DNA of 64,000 bases from Bacillota bacterium (GTDB lineage Bacteria > Bacillota > Bacilli > Alicyclobacillales > SLC66), in contig JAJZCW010000011.1 of NCBI GenBank assembly GCA_021828865.1, positions 31,083 to 95,082 of the forward strand, given 5' to 3'. The translations under genes were made by a program, and so were the position numbers. This document shows, in pieces, positions 25,606 through 33,788 of the stretch (its first letter is position 1; every line of letters starts with the position of its first letter). Under the pieces are notes generated by a model, which was not told where the DNA came from, did not search any database, and saw only the letters and a list, made by a program, of their open reading frames with translations.

Positions 25606-26845
25606 CGACAAACTCCTCTTCCTCCTGTGCACGCGTCGCCTTCATGATGTAAACCGGATTCATTCCCTCAAGGCGCGTCAGGTTCAAAATGGGCTTGCTG
25701 CGTGCCGTTTGCACCAGTGTCATGGCGACCGCGAATCCATGTTCCCGCAACGCAGCTGACGCAGTCGCGAGGGTTTCCACCGTCACCGCATTGATGACGA
25801 TCCGCCCTTTCGGGCGCAGTCGCTTCGCGCACACGCCCAAAAGTTCAGCCAGCTCCCCTCCACTGCCGCCAATAAACACAGCATCTGGATCAGGAAACCG
25901 ATCCAATCCCTCCGGCGCCTTTCCGTGCACCGCGACAAAATCAGTGCGAAACTTAATCTGGTTGGTGCGCAATAACGCCAGATCGCCTGTGTTTTTTTCA
26001 ATGGCGAACACTTGTAGTTCCGGCACTCGCAGTACCGCTTCGACCGATACTGAACCTGTACACGCCCCAATGTCCCATAACACATCACCCGGATGTAGCG
26101 CCAGTTCTGTCAGACTGAGCACACGAATCTCTTTTTTCGTGATTAATCCCCGCTCCGGTTTACGCTGGAAAAATTCGCGGTCTTCAATGCCAAGCGGCCA
26201 GATGGTCGCTCGCACCTTTTCATCCCGCAGCAGAATCACTACGTTGAGTGGTGCAAATGCCAGCGTTGACGCTTCGGCCAGTGTGTAGCGTCCTGTCCGC
26301 TCTTCCGTACCGCCAAGGTTTTCCGCCACAAACACCGTATATTCCGTCATGCCAAAAGCAAGCAGGTACCGCGCGATTTGCGCCGGTGTATTCTCCGCAT
26401 CCGTCAGTAGCGCCACTTTTGTCTCGTTGCCAATACGTTGCGCGAGGCCGCTGATCTTGCGCCCGTGGAGCGAAATGATCTGCGCATCCTGCCAGGATTC
26501 ACCACATCGCGCAAATGCCAGTTGGATTGAACTCAAATGAGGCCATATCCTCACCCGCTCACCTCCCAGACGCTTGACAAGCAATGATCCGATCCCGTAA
26601 AACAACGGATCCCCAGACGCCAACACCACCACCGATCGCGTGTCCACAACGTCTCGCACGTCGTCCAACAGTTCAGTCAATTTCCCTTTAATCACGCGTC
26701 TCTCCCCTTTGTAGTCAGGAAAAAAAGCCAGTTGACGCTCCCCACCAATAAGCAGATCCGCATGATTGACCCATTCACGCGCATCAAACGTGAGTCCGGC
26801 GGCCCCGTCATCGCCAATGCCCACCACCATCACTTCACTTGGCAT
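25598..26845 (-). CDS. cbiET: CbiE-CbiT fusion, cobalt-precorrin-7/-6B C5,C15-methyltransferase and decarboxylase
   Basis: A 415-aa bifunctional enzyme equivalent to CobL. The N-terminal CbiE half (about 1-200) has MVVGIGDDGAAGL, LASGDPLFYGIGSLLVKRLG and ISLHGRK. The C-terminal CbiT half has the Rossmann methyltransferase motif DVLWDIGACTGSVSVEAVLR, the EKNTGDLALLRTN acidic strand and DAVFIGGSGGEL. Together they methylate C5 and C15 and decarboxylate the C12 acetate. Many Firmicutes encode separate CbiE and CbiT, so the fusion is of note but common. ATG 26845 overlaps the cbiD end by eleven bases. Confidence 0.95.
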   Translation of the reverse strand: MPSEVMVVGIGDDGAAGLTFDAREWVNHADLLIGGERQLAFFPDYKGERRVIKGKLTELLDDVRDVVDTRSVVVLASGDPLFYGIGSLLVKRLGGERVRIWPHLSSIQLAFARCGESWQDAQIISLHGRKISGLAQRIGNETKVALLTDAENTPAQIARYLLAFGMTEYTVFVAENLGGTEERTGRYTLAEASTLAFAPLNVVILLRDEKVRATIWPLGIEDREFFQRKPERGLITKKEIRVLSLTELALHPGDVLWDIGACTGSVSVEAVLRVPELQVFAIEKNTGDLALLRTNQIKFRTDFVAVHGKAPEGLDRFPDPDAVFIGGSGGELAELLGVCAKRLRPKGRIVINAVTVETLATASAALREHGFAVAMTLVQTARSKPILNLTRLEGMNPVYIMKATRAQEEEEFVDE

Positions 26846-27944
26846 CGAGTACCGCTCCCCCCAAGTCATCTCCTTGTAACGTGGTCAGACGCGTTTCAAT
26901 TCTCAGCCCTCCACCAATTTGCTCCGCCACTTGCATGCAACAATACCAACAAATGCGATCAAAAAACTCACGATGTCCCCACTCCATCATCCAGTCGGCC
27001 ACCTGATTTGCCGTGTTGGCTTCTTGAATCTTTGTTTGCCATGCCGGCGATACGCCAACTTCTGCCGCCACTTTGGCCAAAAAACCAAAATCGATGGAAG
27101 AACTGTGCGCGTGTACCATCATCACCCCTTGCGCCAACTTTGAAAACTTACCCATCATACCCACCAGTCGAATCTCGCGCATTTCGATCCGCTTCGCCTG
27201 CCGGACGGTAAAACCAATGAAATCTCCCATCTCGATAAACGCTTCTTCTGGCAATTCTGGATACATCGCCATAGCGTAATTTTCACTGCGTCCCCCTGTC
27301 GTCAGCACCACCGTGCGCAAATCCTGCGCTTTTGCCACGGACAAGCCGTATGCAATGCTCGCTTTGTATGAGGAGGTGGAAAATGGCACCACGATGCCTC
27401 GCGTCCCCAGTATGGAGATCCCCCCGACAATACCGAGGCGGCCATTCAAGGTTTTTAGGGCGATTTCCTCACCTTTTGGAACCGAAATCACCACCCGCAC
27501 CCCTCGAGTCAGACAGTATTTCGCCAGCACCTCTTCCACCACTTCGCGAATCATTTTTCGCGGCACAGGATTGATAGCGGCCATTCCTATGGGGATTGGC
27601 AATCCCGGTTTCGTGACACGCCCCACGCCCACGCCTCCGTCAATGTCCACCTCTCCACGTTTACGCGTCCAAGTCACAGTGGCTGTAATGATCGCACCGT
27701 GCGTGGCGTCTGGGTCATCACCACCATCCTTGATGGTCGAAGCGGTAGCTTCCGTCCCGGAATAAGAAACGTCTCTCAGGGCAAAACGAACAGACTCTCC
27801 TACTGGAATCAGGATCTCCGCAGATTCTACGCAGGTCTGTTCAATCAAACTAAGTAGCGCGCCCTTCGTGCAAGCGGTTGCACACGCCCCTGTGGTATAG
27901 CCATGGCGCAGGGGACCGTTAGGAACCTCCAGCATCTCGCCCAT
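26835..27944 (-). CDS. cbiD: Cobalt-precorrin-5B C1-methyltransferase
   Basis: A 369-aa CbiD: RHGYTTGACATACTKGAL at the N-terminus is diagnostic, followed by DVSYSGTEATASTIKDGGDD and NPVPRKMIREVVEEVL, with LRTVVLTTGGRSE and GMMGKFSKLAQGVMMVHAHS. CbiD adds the C1 methyl in the anaerobic pathway and has no relation to the other methylases. ATG 27944 follows GGAGGTG at five bases. A 30-base gap separates it from cbiC. Confidence 0.95.
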   Translation of the reverse strand: MGEMLEVPNGPLRHGYTTGACATACTKGALLSLIEQTCVESAEILIPVGESVRFALRDVSYSGTEATASTIKDGGDDPDATHGAIITATVTWTRKRGEVDIDGGVGVGRVTKPGLPIPIGMAAINPVPRKMIREVVEEVLAKYCLTRGVRVVISVPKGEEIALKTLNGRLGIVGGISILGTRGIVVPFSTSSYKASIAYGLSVAKAQDLRTVVLTTGGRSENYAMAMYPELPEEAFIEMGDFIGFTVRQAKRIEMREIRLVGMMGKFSKLAQGVMMVHAHSSSIDFGFLAKVAAEVGVSPAWQTKIQEANTANQVADWMMEWGHREFFDRICWYCCMQVAEQIGGGLRIETRLTTLQGDDLGGAVLDAK

Positions 27945-27974
27945 TGCATCACCTCCACGCTACACGATTCGCGT

Positions 27975-28631
27975 TTACCACTTGTTAGGCTCATCCGCCA
28001 ACAAAGAGAGCGCGTTCACCGTTGCCACAGCTACCGGACTTCCACCCTTTCGACCTCGATTGGTGATAAACGGAATTTCAAGCCTTTCCAGTTCCTCTTT
28101 CGATTCTGCTGCCGACACAAAACCAACGGGAACGCCTACGACAAGACTTGGCGAAATCTCGCCCGCCTTGATTAGTCTGATCACTTCTAAAAGCGCAGTG
28201 GGTGCATTGCCCACGACATAGATTCCATCCGGCGCTTCTTTTGCCGCTTTGCGCACTGCCGCAATCGCTCTCGTGATGCCGAGGCGTTTGGCGTCAGCGA
28301 CAACGTCGTCATCAGCAATAAAAACCTTCACGTCCCCGCCATATTTCTCAATGCGAGGTTTATTGATGCCCGCCTGCACCATCTGCACGTCAGCCACGAT
28401 CGTTCGGCCTCTGCGTATGGCGGCAATGCCACTTTCCATCGCCTGCCCATGAAATACCATGCTGCGGCCAAGTTCAAAGTCGGCTGAAGCGTGGATCACC
28501 CGTTGCACTACTTTGAACTGACTCGGCGTGAAGATGTGCGACCCCAATTCTTCCGCAATGATTTGAAAGCTTCTATCCTCGATTTTTTGCGGTTCAACGA
28601 TTAGCGGTTGAAATTCCGTACCAAAATCCAA
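27975..28631 (-). CDS. cbiC: Cobalt-precorrin-8 methylmutase
   Basis: A 218-aa CbiC/CobH that moves the C11 methyl to C12, giving cobyrinate. Visible motifs are RVIHASADFELGRSMVFH with the catalytic His, IVADVQMVQAGINK, IYVVGNAPTALLEVIRL and VVGVPVGFVSAAESKE. TTG 28631 has GGAGGG six bases upstream; an out-of-frame ATG lies between. The length is normal. Confidence 0.94.
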   Translation of the reverse strand: MDFGTEFQPLIVEPQKIEDRSFQIIAEELGSHIFTPSQFKVVQRVIHASADFELGRSMVFHGQAMESGIAAIRRGRTIVADVQMVQAGINKPRIEKYGGDVKVFIADDDVVADAKRLGITRAIAAVRKAAKEAPDGIYVVGNAPTALLEVIRLIKAGEISPSLVVGVPVGFVSAAESKEELERLEIPFITNRGRKGGSPVAVATVNALSLLADEPNKW

Positions 28632-28655
28632 TCATATCCCTCCTGACGCCTATTT

Positions 28656-29465
28656 TTATCCACGACCGATGAATCGTTTCACCGCTTCGATCAGATCGTC
28701 ATAAGTCGAATAAAAATTGTTGTACGACAACTTAGGACGACGAATGATCACCACTTCGATCCCCAAGTCAAGCGCAGCCTCTACTTTTTCATCCATTGCG
28801 CCTTGATCTCCACTTTCTTTAGTCACCATCAGCGTGATCTGGTATTGTCGATACAACGCCTGATTGAGCTCCCTCGAAAAAGGCCCTTGCATGCCGACGA
28901 TATCTCTTGCGTCCATTCCCAGTTGAGCGCACTTCTCCATGTTTTCCGCGTTCGGAAGCAAGCGGACGACCAGTCTCACATCCGGCAACCCCAGCAGCGA
29001 CTTGGTAAAAATCCCGATTGTTTTGCCGCCTGTCGTCAGCATCACGTTCCCTCTTCGGTCAAGCGCAACCCTCGCCGCCCCTTCGTAGGTGTCGACCTGT
29101 GTCACAAGCGGGTGGTTATAGGCTTTCGGCGGGCGTTCATAGCGAACATAGGCGATACCTGCGATTTCCGCTGCTTGTTGCGCAGTGCGATGCGCTTCTT
29201 CCGCAAATGGATGACTGGCGTCCACAAGTACCTTGATCGTAGGTGTTGTTAAGAGTGCGCCCATGGCCTCCAGATTCAGCCGTCCTACCCGCACCGCAAT
29301 CCCCACTTCGCGCAAACGATGCGCGGCGCTTTCTGTCACCACGCTTGCCAGCGGAGCGAATCCTTTTTGCTTCATGTGAACCGCCAGTTCACGCGCGTCG
29401 CTTGTTCCCGCCAGAAAAAATACTCCAGGCAGATCCCCCTGCCATATATCCCTTTCGTTGCCCAT
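28656..29465 (-). CDS. cbiJ: Cobalt-precorrin-6A reductase
   Basis: A 269-aa NADPH-dependent reductase of the CbiJ/CobK family: VFFLAGTSDARELAVHM, VLVDASHPFAEEAHRTAQ, VMLTTGGKTIGIF and GMQGPFSRELNQALYRQY with TKESGDQGAMDEKVEAA. It reduces the macrocycle of precorrin-6A. It starts two bases before the end of cbiH (no gap) and is followed 24 bases later by cbiC. Confidence 0.93.
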   Translation of the reverse strand: MGNERDIWQGDLPGVFFLAGTSDARELAVHMKQKGFAPLASVVTESAAHRLREVGIAVRVGRLNLEAMGALLTTPTIKVLVDASHPFAEEAHRTAQQAAEIAGIAYVRYERPPKAYNHPLVTQVDTYEGAARVALDRRGNVMLTTGGKTIGIFTKSLLGLPDVRLVVRLLPNAENMEKCAQLGMDARDIVGMQGPFSRELNQALYRQYQITLMVTKESGDQGAMDEKVEAALDLGIEVVIIRRPKLSYNNFYSTYDDLIEAVKRFIGRG

Positions 29466-29466
29466 T

Positions 29467-30372
29467 CTAAAACGACGACTTAGGCGATGTCATACGCAAC
29501 AACGCCTCTTCTGCCAAGTCCTGAGTCGAAGAGCCCGATTCCTTTGCTAGCAACGACCAAGGTTCATTGTCCACGCGCAACCGTTCCCTAGGACTCAGCG
29601 CCTGCTCAGCCGAATCCAACTGGTATTTGCGCTGATAACCGCGCGGCGTAATCATGATATCATCGTGCATAAATGTCGCGGAATTACCAATGATGACGGT
29701 GGTCAACATGCCGATTTCATGATCCAACATCTCGGCCAGGTTGGTTCGCACCACGACTTGTCGATCGCGATAGGCACTTTTGACAAGCCCCACAGGGGTG
29801 TTGGGAGATCGATACTTCAGTAATATCCGTTGCGCCTCCGCAATCTGGCTTGTGCGCCTGCCGCTTTTGGGATTGTATAACGCTATCACAAAATCAGCCG
29901 ACGCGGCGGCTTCGATACGACGCTCTATTACCTCCCACGGTGTGAGGTGGTCGCTCAAACTGATTGTGCAGGCATCGTGCATGATGGGAGCGCCAAGTAG
30001 CGATGCGCAGGAATTGATAGCGGGAATGCCAGGCACCACCTCGACTTCAGGCGGTTCGGATGGGTGCCATCCCTGTTCTGCCAACACTTCATAAATCAGC
30101 CCCGCCATGCCGTACACACCGGCATCCCCGCTGGAGACAACCGCAACGGTTTGACCGGCTTTCGCCAATTCCACCGCCTTTTGCGCCCGGCTCACCTCTT
30201 CTGTCATCCCTGTGCGTTCAATTTCTTGGTCGGTTATCCATTCCTTCACCAGTTCGATATACGTGTGATAGCCGAGAATGACTTGACTTTCCACAATCGC
30301 CTGACGTGCACGATCGGTGATGTGATCCCGACTCCCCGGCCCGAAACCGACGATGAATATTTTGGGTATCAT
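29467..30372 (-). CDS. cbiH: Cobalt-factor III / precorrin-3B C17-methyltransferase
   Basis: A 301-aa tetrapyrrole methylase: FIVGFGPGSRDHITDRARQAI, GYHTYIELV, VSSGDAGVYGMAGLIYEV, PGIPAINSCASLLGAPIMHD and VIALYNPKSGRRTSQIAEA identify the CbiH/CobJ group, which methylates C17 and contracts the ring. A C-terminal extension of about 50 residues follows the core. The ATG at 30372 shares one base with the cobA stop (TGATG). An in-frame ATG 14 codons upstream would lie inside cobA and is rejected. Confidence 0.94.
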   Translation of the reverse strand: MIPKIFIVGFGPGSRDHITDRARQAIVESQVILGYHTYIELVKEWITDQEIERTGMTEEVSRAQKAVELAKAGQTVAVVSSGDAGVYGMAGLIYEVLAEQGWHPSEPPEVEVVPGIPAINSCASLLGAPIMHDACTISLSDHLTPWEVIERRIEAAASADFVIALYNPKSGRRTSQIAEAQRILLKYRSPNTPVGLVKSAYRDRQVVVRTNLAEMLDHEIGMLTTVIIGNSATFMHDDIMITPRGYQRKYQLDSAEQALSPRERLRVDNEPWSLLAKESGSSTQDLAEEALLRMTSPKSSF

Positions 30373-31160
30373 CACTCTTCCCCCTTTATGGTTTGGCTGA
30401 TATCCGCTGCCCACTCCGGATGAAACCAGTCTAAATCCTTCGCTTTATGTACCACTTCGCCAACCACGATGACGACTGGCGGCTCAATCATTGCTCTCTG
30501 TGCTAGGTCGACGATGGTGCCCAAAGTACCTAGCCAACTAGCATGATGAGGGGTTGTTCCCGAACGAATCAGGGCCACCGGCGTGTTAGGATCACGACCG
30601 TGTTGAAGCAGTTTTTTTATAATTACAGGAAGATAAGACATTCCCATCAAAATAATCAGTGTCTGTGTTGGCGACGCTAGTAACTCCCAGGGTGTCTTAG
30701 GAGACGATGCGCATTCATGCCCGGTCACCACGTGAAAACCAGTGGCCAGTTCCCGATATGTAACGGGAATTCCGGCATACGCGGGCGCAGCTATCGCCGA
30801 AGACACACCGGGTACGATCTCGAACTCAATGCCATGCTCTCGCAAAACTTCTGCCTCTTCTGCGCCACGCCCAAATACAAACGGATCGCCGCCCTTCAGG
30901 CGCACGACAGTAAAACCCTCAAGAGCCCGTTGCACCAACAACTCATTGATCTTTTCCTGGCGAACCGTATGGTGATCGCGCTCTTTGCCCACGTATATTT
31001 TTTCTGCGAACGAGGAAGAGAGATTGAGAATGTCGGGTGCGACAAGTCGGTCATAAATCACTACATCGGCAGTTTCCAGACAGTCTTTCCCTTTAATCGT
31101 CAGCAATCCTGGATCGCCAGGACCCGCGCCCACTAGAAACACTCGTCCCGTCCGGTTCAC
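30372..31160 (-). CDS. cobA: Uroporphyrinogen-III C-methyltransferase (SUMT)
   Basis: A 262-aa enzyme making precorrin-2 from uroporphyrinogen III with two SAM. Key motifs: VFLVGAGPGDPGLLTIKG, ADVVIYDRLVAP, VRLKGGDPFVFGRGAEE, IVPGVSSAIAAPAYAGIPVT and GTLGTIVDLAQ. GTG 31160 follows GGGGAGG at seven bases and overlaps the cbiX stop by four bases. As the entry enzyme it feeds both siroheme and cobalamin, matching sirC at the end of the operon. Confidence 0.95.
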   Translation of the reverse strand: MNRTGRVFLVGAGPGDPGLLTIKGKDCLETADVVIYDRLVAPDILNLSSSFAEKIYVGKERDHHTVRQEKINELLVQRALEGFTVVRLKGGDPFVFGRGAEEAEVLREHGIEFEIVPGVSSAIAAPAYAGIPVTYRELATGFHVVTGHECASSPKTPWELLASPTQTLIILMGMSYLPVIIKKLLQHGRDPNTPVALIRSGTTPHHASWLGTLGTIVDLAQRAMIEPPVVIVVGEVVHKAKDLDWFHPEWAADISQTIKGEE

Positions 31161-32023
31161 GTCCGCACCTCCCCGTCCGAAATATGCATCAACATGACTT
31201 CACGACGGTACTTGCAAAAATCGCAATTCATCGCTGCTTCCTTTCGCTCTGCCTCTCGCGCTCGATCTAACACCACTTCTCGCAAAATATCGTGCAATCC
31301 AAAATACTCGGCCATCTGCAACGTGATCTGTGGGTAACGCTGCCTTAATTCCAGAATGAGATTAGTCATGCGCTTGATCAGAACACCAGTGAACAAAAAA
31401 TACGGGATGACGATCACGCGCCTCGCGCCAAGCCGCACGGCTCGCTCCACTCCCGACGGAAGGCGAGGATCCGTGATGCCGGTAAAACAAGTTTCCACGG
31501 TACTTACCCCGGTTCGCTCCCATAAAATTCGAGCGACTTTGTACACATCGCCATTAGCGTCTGGATCATTGCTTCCACGCCCCATCAGCACGATTGCCGT
31601 ATCGTTTAGATCATCAAGCTCCGGGTGTGAGAAAATTGTTCCTTTAACGTCTTTTTGTTTCCTAACTCCATGAAAGCGCTCAACAAGTAAATCAAGCAGT
31701 CGTTCGTGTAACCCAATGTTGCGACCGTATACGATTTCAAGTTGGGGATATCGACGGCGAGCCTCATCCAAAATCTCTGGAATTTCCAGTTTCACATGTG
31801 ATGCTGCTAAAAGAATGACAGGAACAATCACCACTCTTGACGCTCCTTGTTTCACACAAGTATCCACGCCTGACAATATTGTGGGATCAGCAAATTCCAA
31901 AAAACTCACAACAAACGTTTGTTCTGGATGTTTCACTTGCAAATCGTTTACAAAATTCAAAAACTCTTTATTACCTTGTTCATCGCGACTACCGTGTCCA
32001 ACCAGTAATACGATCGTCTTCAA
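31157..32023 (-). CDS. cbiX: Sirohydrochlorin cobaltochelatase, long CbiX
   Basis: A 288-aa chelatase with two CbiX domains: LVGHGSRDEQGNKEFLNFV with the catalytic His, VPVILLAASHVKLEIPEIL, then ALVLMGRGSNDPDANGD-like IVLMGRGSNDPDANG in the second half. A C-terminal tail carries a Cys pair (NCDFCKYR), as in CbiX-L proteins that bind an Fe-S cluster or metal. It inserts cobalt into sirohydrochlorin, committing to the cobalt-early route. TTG 32023 has GGGAG eight bases upstream. It follows the Ni/Co transporter by 38 bases. Confidence 0.94.
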   Translation of the reverse strand: MKTIVLLVGHGSRDEQGNKEFLNFVNDLQVKHPEQTFVVSFLEFADPTILSGVDTCVKQGASRVVIVPVILLAASHVKLEIPEILDEARRRYPQLEIVYGRNIGLHERLLDLLVERFHGVRKQKDVKGTIFSHPELDDLNDTAIVLMGRGSNDPDANGDVYKVARILWERTGVSTVETCFTGITDPRLPSGVERAVRLGARRVIVIPYFLFTGVLIKRMTNLILELRQRYPQITLQMAEYFGLHDILREVVLDRAREAERKEAAMNCDFCKYRREVMLMHISDGEVRT

Positions 32024-32061
32024 AAGTCAATCTCCCTCTCTTTTTTGCATGTCCGTTTGGA

Positions 32062-33078
32062 TTACGCAATTTCTTTCTCTTCATAACCCCTCCACTTATA
32101 AAAAATAATTGCCGCCATCCAACTCGCAACTAGGATTCCAATAATTACATAGCCAAGCGTTCCGAAGTCTATATTATTTAACCAATCCCAAAATGACCCT
32201 TTAAGAGTAAGTTCGCTCCCTAATATCTGTAATGCTTCTACCGTGCCCACTCCAAAGGCGATGAGAACGGAAATAGTGGTAATAGACAGGTTATAGTAGA
32301 CTTTTCGGATTGGATTGAAAAAGGCCCAAGAATATGCCGATTGCATTAATACTCCATCCAACGTGTCCACCAAAATCATTCCCATCGCAAAGATCAGCGG
32401 TAGGACTAAGGTATCAATGAGGGGAACGCTCTTCCCAGTTGCTAACACTGCCATACTTAGCACCGCCATTTCACTTGGGGTATCAAATCCTAGACCAAAA
32501 AGGAATCCCACTGGATACATCTGTCCACTCGTACGAATAGCCTTATAAGCAGGCCCGAGTAAACGGTTCATAAAACCTCGTTTGAGCAGAAGTGACTCCA
32601 TTTCATCCCTTTTCTCTTGAGTCAATCCGGTTCGCCGCACCTCTTGAAACACAGAATAGATGTCTTTCAAAATCACTAAATTAAGAATGGCAATCAAATA
32701 GAGGAAAATCGCAGACACCAATGTACCTATTAGACTCGCTGTCGAATCGGTTCGATGGAGTAACAGACCAAATGCATGAGTCGCTACGGACAAGCCTAAT
32801 GCCAGTATCACCACTACGGTGGAATGCCCGAGTGAAAAGAAAAAACCTACCCCCAATGGTTTTTTGCCTTCGTTCATCAGTTTTCTTGTGGTGTTATCAA
32901 TCGCGGCAATGTGATCTGCATCTACCGCATGTCGGAGACCAAAAACATAAGCTAATGCACCTAATCCAACAAAAAATGGATAACGCTGAGAAATAATAAA
33001 TAGAATTATCCATGCCATCACATTGGCAACAATAATCCCCCCTATTAGAGAGTAAGTGGTTGTTTTTTTGTTATTCAC
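32062..33078 (-). CDS. NiCoT family nickel/cobalt transporter
   Basis: A 338-aa, eight-helix permease with the family signature GLRHAVDADHIAAIDNTTRKL (helix 2), FFSLGHSTVVVILALG, LGFDTPSEMAVLSMAV and FAMGMILVDTLDGVLM. It would import cobalt for the chelatase encoded directly downstream. Control by a B12 riboswitch argues for cobalt rather than nickel as the main substrate. The first codon is GTG with GGGGG eleven bases upstream. It is the first gene of the operon. Confidence 0.94.
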   Translation of the reverse strand: MNNKKTTTYSLIGGIIVANVMAWIILFIISQRYPFFVGLGALAYVFGLRHAVDADHIAAIDNTTRKLMNEGKKPLGVGFFFSLGHSTVVVILALGLSVATHAFGLLLHRTDSTASLIGTLVSAIFLYLIAILNLVILKDIYSVFQEVRRTGLTQEKRDEMESLLLKRGFMNRLLGPAYKAIRTSGQMYPVGFLFGLGFDTPSEMAVLSMAVLATGKSVPLIDTLVLPLIFAMGMILVDTLDGVLMQSAYSWAFFNPIRKVYYNLSITTISVLIAFGVGTVEALQILGSELTLKGSFWDWLNNIDFGTLGYVIIGILVASWMAAIIFYKWRGYEEKEIA

Positions 33079-33130
33079 TTATTGCAAAACCCCCTTTATA
33101 CGCGATGCCAAAACCTCAAATTTTATCGAC

Positions 33131-33166
33131 TAAAAAATAAAACTCCCCTGCCGATAAGCAAGGGAG
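33131..33166 (-). terminator. Intrinsic terminator of the cobalamin riboswitch expression platform
   Basis: On the minus strand CTCCCTTGC and GCAGGGGAG form a 9-bp stem with one G-U pair around a 6-base loop, followed by TTTTATTTTTTAG. It lies between the riboswitch aptamer and the Ni/Co transporter start, so B12 binding probably causes premature termination. Confidence 0.85.
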
Positions 33167-33274
33167 GAACACTGATACCCGTTTAGGTTAGTCTAAATTG
33201 GTGTGCTGAAATAATGTTGAAACAACATTCTCAGGCAACCATACCATGTGCCTCCACCTCTCTTTCCGCGAAGT

Positions 33275-33455
33275 TCGGTGTAGCGATCTACAAGGCAGGT
33301 CTCCTGGCTTCTGCATCATCAAGCGCTTTAGCCTTCCCAGACATTTGCCTAGTGGCAATGATAAAACGCTCTTCGCAGTTACAGTGGCGGGACCACTCCG
33401 GACTTTCACCGGATTCCCTATTCTCTTGGAGTAAATGCCTCCAAGCACCCTGAAG
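33275..33455 (-). ncRNA. Cobalamin (B12) riboswitch aptamer
   Basis: The minus strand carries the conserved blocks of the cobalamin riboswitch in order: GGTGCTTGGAGG, GGGAATCCGGTGAAAGTCCG, AGTGGTCCCGCCACTGTAA, GCCACTAGGCAAATGTCTGG, then GGGAAGGCT and the B12 box AAGCCAGGAGACCTGCC (33294-33310). It lies about 200 bases upstream of the Ni/Co transporter and the cobalamin genes, with a terminator in between. It senses adenosyl- or other cobalamin and shuts off the operon. Exact 5' and 3' limits are approximate. Confidence 0.95.
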
Positions 33456-33788
33456 ATACAATCATATGAGTTTGTGATGAGTATACTTCTCTACACAGCA
33501 GGTAATTACCTCTATCAATCTAACATTTTCTTTATGTTATCGCCATTGCTGCTATTCCATATTTTAGTTCAGATCTTAAAGTATCCAAGAAATGATGAAC
33601 CGTTCTGTTAGATCTCACGAGGAAACTTTACCGCTCACATCATTTGTCAGATTGACCCACTTGTAACTACTCGTATCTCTCGCACCTATATTTTGTTTAT
33701 TCCAGCCATTTGACATCTTAAAACTGACTCAACAAAAATGATACTGCTCCATTGCTTTCATCTTGAACTTTGTTTATTAACCAATTAA
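33456..33788. other. Intergenic stretch between riboswitch and hsdM
   Basis: About 330 bp with no supported gene. It must hold the promoter of the cobalamin operon (minus strand) and the 3' region of hsdM. No tRNA fragment or att-like copy is seen here, so this end of the restriction-modification insertion is unmarked. Confidence 0.6.

Noticed and set aside
33188..33448. An 86-codon open frame on the minus strand upstream of the Ni/Co transporter
   Set aside because: It coincides with the cobalamin riboswitch; its sequence is explained by conserved aptamer blocks and the product has no family.
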